64,000 nt of DNA from Methylotenera sp. Its GTDB lineage: Bacteria; Pseudomonadota; Gammaproteobacteria; Burkholderiales; Methylophilaceae. The position numbers were made by a program, and so were the translations under genes. The notes under the pieces are model-generated. The model ran no database searches. It had not been told where the DNA came from and was given only the letters and a program-made list of their open reading frames with translations. Shown here in pieces: positions 36,369 through 44,569 of this stretch. How positions within the stretch are numbered: the stretch's first letter is position 1; each line of letters starts with the position of its first letter. The stretch lies in NCBI GenBank assembly GCA_030652995.1, contig JAUSAG010000011.1, forward strand, positions 1-64,000. The letters are read 5' to 3'.

Positions 36369-38111
36369 ATGATACGAGTCAATCAGTTCACGGATGCCTC
36401 TCATCAACAAAAGCGTAATTCAAGTGATGTCTTGCATCATGCGCGGATGACCTATAAACCGATTGCTTTGGCCATTGCAACACTTTGTCTTGGCACAACG
36501 CTGACATCAGCCAATGCAGGTGAGCGTGAGTCTTTGGAGCAATTACGTTCTACTACGGTGAATCTGGTTAATCTTCTGGTAGAAGAGGGTGTGCTCAGTA
36601 AAGGAAAAGCGGATGAGCTTTTAAAACAAGCGGCACAAGAGGCAGAAAAAGCCAAACTAAAAGACACGATTGCCGCGGAAGCCACTCCAAATGAAGATGC
36701 TGTAGATAAAGCCGTTTCTGAAAAAATAGTCAGAGTTCAATACGTGCCTGAAATCGTCAAAAAAGAGATGAAGGAAGAAATCAAAAAAGAAGTGATGGCT
36801 AATCTTAATTACAAGGCAGGTGAGCGTCTTGGTTTGCCCGGGTGGATTGATCGATTTAACTTTGAAGGCGATATCCGTCTGCGTTATCAAAACGACAGGT
36901 TTGGTGATGAAAATCCTAATATCCTGAATTATAACTCTGCAAATGGGTCAGACAATATACTCAATACCACTGATGATCGCAATCGTGCACGTGTTCGTGC
37001 TCGTTTAGCAACAAAAGTAAAAGTGAATGATTGGCTTAATGGTGAAATTCGTATTGTTACTGGTAACTTAAATGATCCGTTATCACCCAACCAAACACAG
37101 GAAACGCGTAGCGCTAAATATACCATTGGTTTGGATCGAGCCTATCTAAGTGCAAATATCACCCCTTCGTTAAATATTGTTGGTGGTCGCTTTCCTAATC
37201 CGTTCTTCTTTACTGATTTAGTATGGGATCCCTCAATGCATTTTGATGGGGTAGCTACAACATTTAAACCTCAATTTAACAAAAGCTGGTCAGGTTTTGC
37301 AACTATTGGTGCTTTTCCGTTAGAAGATGTTGAAAGCTCAGATAGAAATAGAGCTAAAAGTAAGTGGCTGTATGGGTCGCAGGCGGGTATTAAATGGACA
37401 TCAGTCAATAAGTCTTCAGTCAAACTCGGTGTGGCTTTGTATGAGTTTGATAATGTTGAAGGCATTTCAAATGGCGCGAATACTCTACAACCATTCAACG
37501 GAACAATTCCAGCGTTCAGGCAGAAAGGCAACTCGGTTTTTGATATTAATCAGGGTATAAAAGCTGATCCAAGTTATACAGAACGTTTTGGCTTGCTGTC
37601 AAAGTTTAGAAATATAAACATTACAGGTGAAGTGGATATTGCTGCTTTTGATCCTGTACATATTACGTTAACAGGTGATTACACCAGAAATATTGGCTAC
37701 AACAGGCGAGAGATTTTAAGCAGAATTGGTTCTGCAACGATAAGTGGTGTTGACGCCTTCGGTTTTGATGATAAACAAGTGAGCGCTTATCATGTAAAAC
37801 TTGCCGTTGGCAATACAGGAACTTCTTCACCTTCCAATAGTTTGCCTACAACAACTAAATTGCATGATTGGCAATCTTTTATAGCCTACAAACGACTAGA
37901 AGCGGATTCAGTCGTTGACTCCTACACTGACTCGGATTTTCTATTAGGTGGCACGAATGCTAAAGGCTGGGTTGTGGGTGGCAGTTATGGCATAGGAAAA
38001 AATACCTATTTATCAGCAAGATGGTTTAGTGCAGATGAGATCAAGCCAAGAGCTGCTTTAAAACCACTTTCAGTTGATGTGCTGATGTTGGAAATGACCT
38101 CTAATTTTTAA
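36369..38111 (+). CDS. putative porin-like outer-membrane beta-barrel
   Basis: About 580 residues from ATG 36369. ATG 36447 would start directly at the signal peptide (MTYKPIALAIATLCLGTTLT ... SANA) and is equally plausible; the frame is open back to TTG 36297. After the signal come a helical segment (about 30-120 of the mature protein, EELLKQAAQEAEKAKLKDTI-like, lysine/glutamate-rich) and then a barrel of many amphipathic strands (WIDRFNFEGDIRLRYQNDRF, RARVRARLATKVKVNDWLNG, FMVGGRFPNPFF-like) ending in an aromatic residue (MTSNF). It matches the 'putative porin' type often found after ExbBD/TonB genes. No plug or clear TonB box is seen. Confidence 0.75.
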   Translation: MIRVNQFTDASHQQKRNSSDVLHHARMTYKPIALAIATLCLGTTLTSANAGERESLEQLRSTTVNLVNLLVEEGVLSKGKADELLKQAAQEAEKAKLKDTIAAEATPNEDAVDKAVSEKIVRVQYVPEIVKKEMKEEIKKEVMANLNYKAGERLGLPGWIDRFNFEGDIRLRYQNDRFGDENPNILNYNSANGSDNILNTTDDRNRARVRARLATKVKVNDWLNGEIRIVTGNLNDPLSPNQTQETRSAKYTIGLDRAYLSANITPSLNIVGGRFPNPFFFTDLVWDPSMHFDGVATTFKPQFNKSWSGFATIGAFPLEDVESSDRNRAKSKWLYGSQAGIKWTSVNKSSVKLGVALYEFDNVEGISNGANTLQPFNGTIPAFRQKGNSVFDINQGIKADPSYTERFGLLSKFRNINITGEVDIAAFDPVHITLTGDYTRNIGYNRREILSRIGSATISGVDAFGFDDKQVSAYHVKLAVGNTGTSSPSNSLPTTTKLHDWQSFIAYKRLEADSVVDSYTDSDFLLGGTNAKGWVVGGSYGIGKNTYLSARWFSADEIKPRAALKPLSVDVLMLEMTSNF

Positions 38112-38803
38112 TGAACTGGAAGATGATGATGAAATTGATGATAGGTCATAAAGTTTTATGCTTGCTCATTGCATCGCTACTAATCGGTTTTGTATATCCA
38201 GATATTGCGAATGCAGCAGAACAAAAAGACAAGGCCGCCAGACGTGCTCAGCAGATGCTGCAAAAAGCCCGGCAGGATATGGAGCAAGAAAAAGCCAATA
38301 TGCAGACACAGTTTGATCTGCAGAAGAAAGAACTGGAAGATGAGGTTAAAAGTCATGATGAGCAATTACAAAAGCGCAGTGCCTCTTTAGGTGCAGTCCA
38401 GCGTAAACTTGGTCAAATAGAGACTGAAAAGACCGCTTTAGAGAGTAAGTTGTTAGAAACACAAACTCTGTTGGAAACGACGCAAAAAAATCTGGAAGAT
38501 TTGACAACGCAGCATAAGCAGGCGCAGTTAGACTTGAAAATAAATGATATTCAGCGCAAAACGTTGACCACAAATCTTGCAAGTACAAACCTTTCACTTC
38601 GCACCTGTGAGCAAAAAAATAGCAAATTACATCAATTTAGTACCGATTTGATCAAGATTTATGACAAGCCAAGTATTTACAACGCAGTAATGCGAGATGA
38701 GCCTTTTTTCCAACTTAAGCGTGTTGAGCTTGAAAATATACTTCAAGATCAACAAGATAAAGTTAATGATGAGCATGTTATGTATAAAAGGTCTGGCTCT
38801 TAA
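38111..38803 (+). CDS. periplasmic coiled-coil protein, function unknown
   Basis: 230 residues: signal peptide or N-anchor (MIGHKVLCLLIASLLIGFVY ... ANAAEQ), then about 130 residues of heptad-patterned, Gln/Glu/Lys/Leu-rich coiled coil (RRAQQMLQKARQDMEQEKAN; TEKTALESKLLETQTLLETT). The C-terminal helical part has a cysteine (LRTCEQKNSKLHQFS). It overlaps the porin gene by one base (TAATG), so it is probably co-produced with it. It may brace the periplasmic TonB/porin complex, by analogy with TolQ-linked YbgF/CpoB; that role is speculation. Confidence 0.7.
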   Translation: MNWKMMMKLMIGHKVLCLLIASLLIGFVYPDIANAAEQKDKAARRAQQMLQKARQDMEQEKANMQTQFDLQKKELEDEVKSHDEQLQKRSASLGAVQRKLGQIETEKTALESKLLETQTLLETTQKNLEDLTTQHKQAQLDLKINDIQRKTLTTNLASTNLSLRTCEQKNSKLHQFSTDLIKIYDKPSIYNAVMRDEPFFQLKRVELENILQDQQDKVNDEHVMYKRSGS

Positions 38804-38881
38804 AGTCGAATGAATCATTATATTAGTACTATCTCATTGATAAAATGAGCATAGAAATAATCCCGTAATATTCAATCTGTA

Positions 38882-38912
38882 TCATGTGTTCACCGTAAGA
38901 GTGAACACATGA
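38882..38912 (+). promoter_or_regulatory. 12-bp perfect inverted repeat overlapping a start codon
   Basis: TCATGTGTTCAC (38882-38893), a 7-base loop, and GTGAACACATGA (38901-38912). The ATG of the CAAX-protease gene (38909) lies in the right arm and the only purine-rich ribosome site (AAGAG) in the loop. As DNA it is a perfect dyad operator; as RNA it would hide the start codon. Confidence 0.65.
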
Positions 38913-39583
38913 CAAATAAATACGCCATCCTTTCAAGAGTTTTACCCTTCGCTGTTTACATATTGTTCATGGCTTCAGGCCATCATTTAAATTCGCTATT
39001 TAATGCTATCGGCTTGGATGAAAAATGGGTCTATGCCATCAAAGTCATTTCAGTGCTGGGTTTGTTGCTTTATTTTTGGGGTGCTTATACAGAACTGACC
39101 ATTAGGCCAAAGCTTATTCACCTTTTGATTGCGTTTGCTGCAGGTGTAGCTGTATTGCTTGTTTGGATATTACCTTATCCTGAGTGGGCTACTTTAGGAG
39201 GGGATATCAAAGGCGTTGATCCATTTCTTACTGGTGATTCATTTTCGGCTTATATTTGGCTATCAATGCGCATATTTGGTGCAGCCATGGTTGTGCCCTT
39301 AATGGAGGAATTATTCTGGCGTTCTTTTCTGATGCGGTGGTTAGATAATCAGGACTTTCTAAGTGTGAACCCAGCCAATATTTCAGCATTTGCCATCATG
39401 ATGAGTGCATCTGTATTTGCACTCGAACATCACCTGTGGCTTGCTGGTCTCTTTGCTGGTCTTGTCTATGCGCTGTTATATAGAATTTATAAAAACTTAT
39501 GGGTGCCTATTTTTGCCCACGCGGTAACAAATGGATTGCTGGGGTTATGGATAGTGATGACAGGTAATTGGTGGTACTGGTAA
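38909..39583 (+). CDS. exosortase-associated CAAX-type (CPBP) membrane protease
   Basis: 224 residues, about seven membrane helices. The CPBP/Abi catalytic motifs are present: EELFWRSFLMRWL (EExxxR), EHHLWLAGLFAGLVYALLYR, and FAHAVTNGLLGLW (HxxxN). Members of this type accompany PEP-CTERM/exosortase loci, where their substrate is not established. Its start codon lies inside a perfect dyad. The stop overlaps the ATG of epsL (TAATG). Confidence 0.85.
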   Translation: MTNKYAILSRVLPFAVYILFMASGHHLNSLFNAIGLDEKWVYAIKVISVLGLLLYFWGAYTELTIRPKLIHLLIAFAAGVAVLLVWILPYPEWATLGGDIKGVDPFLTGDSFSAYIWLSMRIFGAAMVVPLMEELFWRSFLMRWLDNQDFLSVNPANISAFAIMMSASVFALEHHLWLAGLFAGLVYALLYRIYKNLWVPIFAHAVTNGLLGLWIVMTGNWWYW

Positions 39584-40776
39584 TGGTTAATCAGGCATAT
39601 AAAATTATTATGATTGCAGTTCTGTTGATTTCATCCACGGCGCGAGCTGAAGGCATGATAGACATTACTCCTTATGTTGCCGCAAACGTTGCTTATGATG
39701 ACAACGTATTTAGATTCAGCAGTCCTGAGCAAGCAAAGGCTGCATTTGGTTCAGATGTGACATCAGATGTCATCAAAAGAGTTGATCTAGGAGTGAATGT
39801 TAACGTTAATTTAAGTAGGCAAGTGTTTACGTTAGCCTCCAGTATCAATGAGAGTCGTTATGACAGATTCACTATTTTGGACAATATAGGAAAATCAAAC
39901 CGCTTGGGTTGGAATTGGCGTTTAGGGAATCATCTATATGGAAAGTTGAATACAAGTGAAAGTGAGGCAATCGCAGGCTTTACAGAAATTAGACAGCCCG
40001 TTAAAAACTTAAGAACAACGAGCAGTAAGAATGGCAGTATTCACTGGAATTTGCACCCTGATTGGACGATTGATGCATCTGGTGGGCAAATTAAAATTGA
40101 AAGTAAATTAAAAAACCTGAATGGTGCAGATAGAGAAGATGGATTTTTAGAAACGGGTGTACGTTATAAAAACCCACGGGGGACGCAGTTAGGTTTGGCT
40201 TACCGTATACAAGACTCAGATTTTCCGAATAGGACTTTATCTTTTTTAGGCGATAAAAGTGTTAGAAAAGATATGATTCTTCAGGCGGCTTGGCAGCCTA
40301 CTGCAAAAACAAAGCTTGTTGCACGAATGTCTCGTGTAGATATTGAGTTTAAAGATACACCTGAACGAGACTTTCAAGGAGTGACTCAGCGTTGGGATCT
40401 TGATCACGCATTAACTGGTAAAACCGCAATCAATTTTACTGCCTATCAAGATATTTTTCCCGTAGAGGAGGTGCTTGCCACTTATGTAAAATCAAAAGGT
40501 TTTGGTATAAACCCTATTTGGAATCCTACCAGTAAAATATCTGTGCGCGCTGGCTGGGGGTATGAGGAGCGTGATTTTTTAGGAAACCCAGGTATTCTGG
40601 TGACAGATAGTAATCGGTATGATGAATTGCGGCTTGCCAATTTGTCGTTAACGTATCTGCCTACCACTAAATCATTGTTGCAAGTTCAATATCAAGGTCA
40701 AAATAGAAAATCAAACGTTTCAAATTTTGCATTTAAATCCAATAGTATTAACTTAGTGATGCGCTACGATTTTTAG
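39583..40776 (+). CDS. epsL: EpsL outer-membrane beta-barrel for polysaccharide export
   Basis: 397 residues from ATG 39583, which overlaps the previous stop; in-frame TTG/GTG codons further up lie inside the protease gene. Signal peptide ends ARAEG near residue 23. The mature part is all beta strands: ITPYVAANVAYDDNVFRFSS at the start, repeated amphipathic 10-12-residue strands, and a terminal phenylalanine strand (INLVMRYDF). This is the layout of EpsL from XrtB exopolysaccharide loci, thought to form or assist the outer-membrane route of the polymer. Confidence 0.82.
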   Translation: MVNQAYKIIMIAVLLISSTARAEGMIDITPYVAANVAYDDNVFRFSSPEQAKAAFGSDVTSDVIKRVDLGVNVNVNLSRQVFTLASSINESRYDRFTILDNIGKSNRLGWNWRLGNHLYGKLNTSESEAIAGFTEIRQPVKNLRTTSSKNGSIHWNLHPDWTIDASGGQIKIESKLKNLNGADREDGFLETGVRYKNPRGTQLGLAYRIQDSDFPNRTLSFLGDKSVRKDMILQAAWQPTAKTKLVARMSRVDIEFKDTPERDFQGVTQRWDLDHALTGKTAINFTAYQDIFPVEEVLATYVKSKGFGINPIWNPTSKISVRAGWGYEERDFLGNPGILVTDSNRYDELRLANLSLTYLPTTKSLLQVQYQGQNRKSNVSNFAFKSNSINLVMRYDF

Positions 40777-40792
40777 GGCTGGATATATCTAG

Positions 40793-40816
40793 CATTAGGG
40801 CTACTAGTCCAGATGG
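40793..40816 (+). promoter_or_regulatory. CATTAGGG-N3-CTAGTC-N3-ATGG motif, copy at the first tandem PEP-CTERM gene
   Basis: CATTAGGG 40793-40800, CTAGTC 40804-40809, ATGG 40813-40816, sixteen bases before the leader hairpin. Same words as at 3308-3333; CTAGTC-N3-ATGG also at 41574-41586. A 16-bp near-palindrome (GCTGGATATATCTAGC, 40778-40793) abuts it. Confidence 0.4.
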
Positions 40817-40832
40817 AGTAGGTGAAAAAAAC

Positions 40833-40890
40833 TTCCTGTCATTATATCCGTAAATAATAGCATCATACAATTTTGTATTTACGACAGGAA
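40833..40890 (+). promoter_or_regulatory. 5' leader hairpin sequestering the Shine-Dalgarno, copy 1
   Basis: Arm A TTCCTGTC (40833-40840) pairs with GACAGGAA (40883-40890), which is the ribosome-binding site. Arm B GTAAATA (40850-40856) pairs with TATTTAC (40876-40882), directly next to it. Start codon at 40896. Copy 2 shows compensatory and G-U-compatible changes in these arms, supporting an RNA fold such as a thermosensor or protein-controlled leader. Confidence 0.6.
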
Positions 40891-40895
40891 ATACC

Positions 40896-41498
40896 ATGAA
40901 AAAAATTGCATTATTACTATTACTCGCATCTTTGCCTTCATTTGCAAATGCTAACTTGGTAACGAACGGTTCTTTTGAGGCTGATGTACAAGCAAACGGT
41001 ACTTGGTCTATTTATGACAATTTGACTGGTTGGACAGGAGTCAATAACGTCGAATTAAGAAACAATGTTGCTGGTATCGCTTCTGATGGTGTGAATTATG
41101 TTGAGTTGGATACTACATCCAATAATTCGATATTCCAAGTAATCACTACAGCCATCGGTGACGTTTATGATTTATCCTTTGATTACTCTCCTCGCATGGG
41201 TGTATCAAGTCAGTCTAATCCTATTCAGGCTTTTTGGAATGGTTCATTGTTATCACAAATTACTGGCAGTGGTATTGGTAAAGCAGGCAACAACTGGTAC
41301 ACACTCAGCTTTTCAGTCATTGGTACAGGTAGCGACAAGCTTAGTTTCTCGGCAGCTGGGATAAGTGATAGTTTTGGTGGGGGTTTGGATAATATAAGCT
41401 TGGTAAGTTTGGTTCCAGAGCCAGGTATTTGGAGTTCATTGTCAGCTGGTTTAATGTTGATAGGTTTTATGGCATTCGGCCGTAAAAAATCGTTTTAA
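40896..41498 (+). CDS. PEP-CTERM protein with jelly-roll-like domain, copy 1
   Basis: 200 residues: signal peptide (MKKIALLLLLASLPSFANAN), a beta-sandwich body resembling carbohydrate-binding DUF642-type proteins (LVTNGSFEADVQANGTW, NYVELDTTSNNSIFQVI, DLSFDYSPRMG, GGGLDNISLV), and the sorting tail VPEPGIWSSLSAGLMLIGFM with a short basic end (FGRKKSF). Predicted exosortase-processed secreted matrix protein. It lies between epsL and epsD, inside the XrtB locus, making it a good candidate for a dedicated XrtB substrate. About 23 of 200 residues differ from the neighbour at 41666. Expression is probably governed by the leader hairpin. Confidence 0.88.
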   Translation: MKKIALLLLLASLPSFANANLVTNGSFEADVQANGTWSIYDNLTGWTGVNNVELRNNVAGIASDGVNYVELDTTSNNSIFQVITTAIGDVYDLSFDYSPRMGVSSQSNPIQAFWNGSLLSQITGSGIGKAGNNWYTLSFSVIGTGSDKLSFSAAGISDSFGGGLDNISLVSLVPEPGIWSSLSAGLMLIGFMAFGRKKSF

Positions 41499-41573
41499 TA
41501 ACGTGCCTGTAAAGTTACCGATGATGCACTAATAAACTGGATAGTTAACATTGATAATTTACATGAGTGTTAT

Positions 41574-41586
41574 CTAGTCCGAATGG
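41574..41586 (+). promoter_or_regulatory. CTAGTC-N3-ATGG motif at the second tandem PEP-CTERM gene
   Basis: CTAGTC 41574-41579 and ATGG 41583-41586, 17 bases before the second hairpin. The CATTAGGG word is absent because the duplication begins just after it. Confidence 0.4.
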
Positions 41587-41602
41587 AGCAGATGGGAAAA
41601 AC

Positions 41603-41660
41603 TTTCTGTCATTATATTTGTTGATAATAGCGTCATACAAGTATGTATTAACGACAGGAA
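41603..41660 (+). promoter_or_regulatory. 5' leader hairpin sequestering the Shine-Dalgarno, copy 2
   Basis: Arm A TTTCTGTC (41603-41610) with GACAGGAA (41653-41660), one G-U pair; arm B GTTGATA (41620-41626) with TATTAAC (41646-41652). Against copy 1, B position 3 changes A-T to T-A on both sides, B position 4 A-T becomes G-U, and A position 3 C-G becomes U-G. All changes keep pairing. Start codon at 41666. Confidence 0.6.
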
Positions 41661-41665
41661 ATATC

Positions 41666-42268
41666 ATGAAAAAAACTGCATTACTATTACTACTCGCATC
41701 TTTGCCTTCATTTGCAAATGCTAACTTGGTAACGAATGGTTCTTTTGAGGCTGATGTACAAGCAAATGGCACTTGGGCTATTTATAATAATCTGACTGGC
41801 TGGACCGGCGCTAGCAATGTGGAGTTACGCAATAATGTTGCTGGCGTTGCTTCTGATGGTGTTAATTATGTTGAGTTGGATACTACATCTAATAATTCAA
41901 TATTCCAAATGATTAGTACAACTGCTGGTGACCTTTATGATTTATCCTTTGATTATTCTCCTCGCATGGGTGTATCAAGCCAGTCTAATATTATCCAAGC
42001 TTTTTGGAATGGTTCATTGTTATCACAAATTACTGGTAGTGGTGTTGGTAAAACAGGTAATAACTGGTACACACTCAGCTTTTCAGTCATTGGTTCAGGC
42101 AGCGATAAACTTACTTTTTCGGCAGCTGGTATAAGTGATAGTTTTGGTGGAAGTCTGGACAATGTAAGCTTGGTAAGTTTGGTTCCAGAACCAGGCATTT
42201 GGAGTTCATTGTCAGCAGGTTTAATGCTGATAGGTTTTATGGGATTCCGCCGTAAAAATAACGCTTAA
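41666..42268 (+). CDS. PEP-CTERM protein with jelly-roll-like domain, copy 2
   Basis: 200 residues from ATG 41666; the frame is open upstream but copy 1 and the ribosome site fix the start. Same architecture as copy 1: signal peptide, beta-sandwich, tail VPEPGIWSSLSAGLMLIGFM then GFRRKNNA. Differences cluster in the strand near residues 82-90 (QMISTTAGDLYD against QVITTAIGDVYD) and in the basic end. A long terminator follows. Retention of both copies with an intact tail suggests both are processed by XrtB. Confidence 0.88.
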   Translation: MKKTALLLLLASLPSFANANLVTNGSFEADVQANGTWAIYNNLTGWTGASNVELRNNVAGVASDGVNYVELDTTSNNSIFQMISTTAGDLYDLSFDYSPRMGVSSQSNIIQAFWNGSLLSQITGSGVGKTGNNWYTLSFSVIGSGSDKLTFSAAGISDSFGGSLDNVSLVSLVPEPGIWSSLSAGLMLIGFMGFRRKNNA

Positions 42269-42283
42269 TTAAAGGTTTTATAA

Positions 42284-42323
42284 ATAAAATGGCTGCTAAA
42301 TATTGATTTAGCAGCCATTTTAT
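42284..42323. terminator. long symmetrical rho-independent terminator
   Basis: GGCTGCTAAAT (42291-42301), loop ATTG, ATTTAGCAGCC (42306-42316), extended by ATAAAAT / ATTTTAT to an 18-pair stem with T-rich right and A-rich left sides, so it may work on both strands. It separates the PEP-CTERM pair from the epsD operon. Confidence 0.93.
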
Positions 42324-42425
42324 TTTATCTGTATTTTTTATCATAAATATTACGCATATCTGACATATTAAAGTCATATTTTATTCTTATAGTGATACCA
42401 CTTCAGATATAAATGAGAGATAAAT

Positions 42426-43442
42426 ATGCGTTTCACAAATAAATACTTGCTACTGACATTAGTGGTTGCATCAGTTTTTACTTCAGCATGCGGAAAAAAA
42501 GATCAAGCGGAAAAAAGTGAATTAAAAACGCAAGTGGTCGCCAAAGTAAATGGTGATGAAATATCTATTCACCAAGTTAACTTCCAGCTTTCTCGAATGG
42601 GACAGGTGAATGAAACCCAAGGCAAACAAGTATCCGAGCAAATATTGACCCGTTTGGTTGATCAACAGTTGCTAAAGCAGCAAGCGTTAGAGTCAAAGCT
42701 TGATCGTGATCCAAAAATTCTGCAGGCGCTTGAGTCTTCTAAAGATCAGATCTTAGCGCAAGCTTATTTGGATCAACTCATATCTAAAGCCGCTAAGCCA
42801 ACCAAAACTGAAATCGACACCTTTTATCAAGAGCATTCGGAGTTGTTTGCTAACCGTCGTATTTTCCGTTTGCAAGAGTTAGTAGTTGACATTAGTAAAG
42901 ATAAATTTGCTGAAGTTGAGGCTGGGCTTAAAGATATTAAAAATATCAATGAAATTGCAGTTTGGCTCAAAGCAAAAAACCATCCATTTACAGCAAACAG
43001 TAACGTAAGTGCTGCTGAACAGTTGCCATTGGATATGCTAAAAAAATTACAACCACTTAAAGATGGCGATTTGATGCTAGTGCCTACCGAGCGTTCGCTT
43101 AATGTATTGCATTTGGTAGCATCACAATCAAAGCCAATCTCCCGTGAAAATGCAACGCCATTTATTGAGCAATATTTCTTAAATCAGAATAAATCAAAAC
43201 TTGCTAAACAAGAAATGGACTCACTTAAATCAAAAGCAAAAATTGAGTTTGTTGGGGCATTCTCAGATATGAAGATATCTGATGATTCTGTGCCAGTTTC
43301 AAACAGTACTGGCAGTGAGAAAATGCCTCCTAAAGACAATCTGACTGCAAAACCAGCGACTGAAGTTGAAAAGGCAGCTGAGGCAGCGGTTAAGCCAAAT
43401 GCTAATCAGGCAAATATAGATAAAGGTTTATCAGGCCTGTAG
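42426..43442 (+). CDS. epsD: EpsD, XrtB-associated peptidyl-prolyl isomerase lipoprotein
   Basis: 338 residues. Signal peptide with lipobox (FTSAC, Cys near 21). SurA-like N-domain (VVAKVNGDEISIHQVNFQLS; LTRLVDQQLLKQQALESKLD), a PpiC-type middle with SELFANRRIFRLQELVV, and a low-complexity tail (about 295-338). In methanolan loci EpsD is assigned as a cis/trans isomerase, though key parvulin residues are weakly conserved here, so it may mainly be a chaperone for EPS export or PEP-CTERM proteins. First gene of the run epsD-E-F-G-xrtB-I. Confidence 0.87.
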   Translation: MRFTNKYLLLTLVVASVFTSACGKKDQAEKSELKTQVVAKVNGDEISIHQVNFQLSRMGQVNETQGKQVSEQILTRLVDQQLLKQQALESKLDRDPKILQALESSKDQILAQAYLDQLISKAAKPTKTEIDTFYQEHSELFANRRIFRLQELVVDISKDKFAEVEAGLKDIKNINEIAVWLKAKNHPFTANSNVSAAEQLPLDMLKKLQPLKDGDLMLVPTERSLNVLHLVASQSKPISRENATPFIEQYFLNQNKSKLAKQEMDSLKSKAKIEFVGAFSDMKISDDSVPVSNSTGSEKMPPKDNLTAKPATEVEKAAEAAVKPNANQANIDKGLSGL

Positions 43443-43490
43443 TTTTTTTGAAATCTTACTGCTACTGAATCTAAGAAGGTTTTAATCTAT

Positions 43491-44561
43491 ATGTATAGTA
43501 AACAATTATTGGTGCTAAGAAATTTAGTTAAATATCTTATAACGCTCATTATGGCTATATCTGCTGGGTTGTGGTTACAAATGGCTTCTGCAGAAGAAGC
43601 TAATTATCTGCTTGGCCCAGGGGATGTGCTTAAGATTGCCGTTTACAACAATCCGGACTTAACGCTTGAAACACGAATATCAGAAGCTGGCAAGATTAGT
43701 TTTCCACTTGTAGGTGAAGTTGAGCTTGGCGGCATCACTTCTTCAGCCGCTGAAAAAAAGATTGCAGATTTACTCGAGAGTGGCGGCTTTGTTAAGCAGC
43801 CGCAAATCAATATTTTAGTCATTCAGTTTCAAAGCAAAATGGTTTCTGTACTTGGTAGCGTTTATAAGCCCGGTAGATATCCGTTAGATCGTGCTACCAA
43901 TCTTGTTGATTTGCTGGCCTTGGTTGGTGGTGCCACTCAAGATGGATCAGACATTGTCACAATTGTCGGCAAGTCCGGTAAGGCTCAATATGATCTGCAC
44001 AACATCGTCTTCAAAGGAGATGGTGTACAGAATGTGCAGTTAAAAGGCGGCGAAATAGTTTATGTGCATTCTCGAGATGTTTCAGTCATGGGGCAAGTGA
44101 ACCGGCCCGGTAAATATGCTGTAGTTGGGGGTGTTCGTACTGTGGCTGATTTTTTGAGTGTCGCTGGTGGGGTCAACCCTGCTGGCTCTGATACCGTGAC
44201 TGTAACAACAATGAAAGATGGGAAAATCAACCGTTTTGAAGTGGATATCGATAGTCTTTTCCGTACTGGAGACAATACTTCAAATATTCCACTGATGAGC
44301 GGTGACAGCATCTATGTGCCACGCGCGCCGATGGTTTACATCTATGGTGAGGTACAGCGTCCGGGCTCATTTCGTATTGAGCGCAATATGTCAGTAATTC
44401 AAGTACTTGCGCAAGGTGGCGGACCAACAGCACGTGGTTCTCAACGCAACATCCAATTGCACAGGCGTAATGCTAGTGGTGTAGTTGAAAAATTAACGCC
44501 AGCAATGACAGATACTGTTAAGCAGGATGATGTGCTTTACGTTCAAGAAAGCCTGTTCTAG
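43491..44561 (+). CDS. epsE: EpsE polysaccharide export protein (Wza/OPX type)
   Basis: 356 residues: signal peptide (ending MASAEEA near residue 35), a polysaccharide-export domain (YLLGPGDVLKIAVYNNPDLT; ISFPLVGEVELGG), then SLBB repeats (VSVLGSVYKPGRYPL; VSVMGQVNRPGKYAV; VYIYGEVQRPGSFRI) and a C-terminal RGSQRNIQLHRR. No lipobox is seen. It provides the periplasm-spanning outer-membrane exit for the polymer. Shine-Dalgarno AAGAAGG. Confidence 0.93.
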   Translation: MYSKQLLVLRNLVKYLITLIMAISAGLWLQMASAEEANYLLGPGDVLKIAVYNNPDLTLETRISEAGKISFPLVGEVELGGITSSAAEKKIADLLESGGFVKQPQINILVIQFQSKMVSVLGSVYKPGRYPLDRATNLVDLLALVGGATQDGSDIVTIVGKSGKAQYDLHNIVFKGDGVQNVQLKGGEIVYVHSRDVSVMGQVNRPGKYAVVGGVRTVADFLSVAGGVNPAGSDTVTVTTMKDGKINRFEVDIDSLFRTGDNTSNIPLMSGDSIYVPRAPMVYIYGEVQRPGSFRIERNMSVIQVLAQGGGPTARGSQRNIQLHRRNASGVVEKLTPAMTDTVKQDDVLYVQESLF

Positions 44562-44569
44562 GAACCCAT

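Larger units (their letters stand above)
40804..42268 (+). repeat. tandem gene duplication, exact 770-bp period without indels
   Basis: Regulatory motif (40804 / 41574), leader hairpin (40833 / 41603), start codon (40896 / 41666) and stop codon (41498 / 42268) are all offset by exactly 770 bases. The unit is about 695 bases, so leader plus gene diverged only by substitutions. Flanks differ before about 40801 and after each stop codon. Confidence 0.93.
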
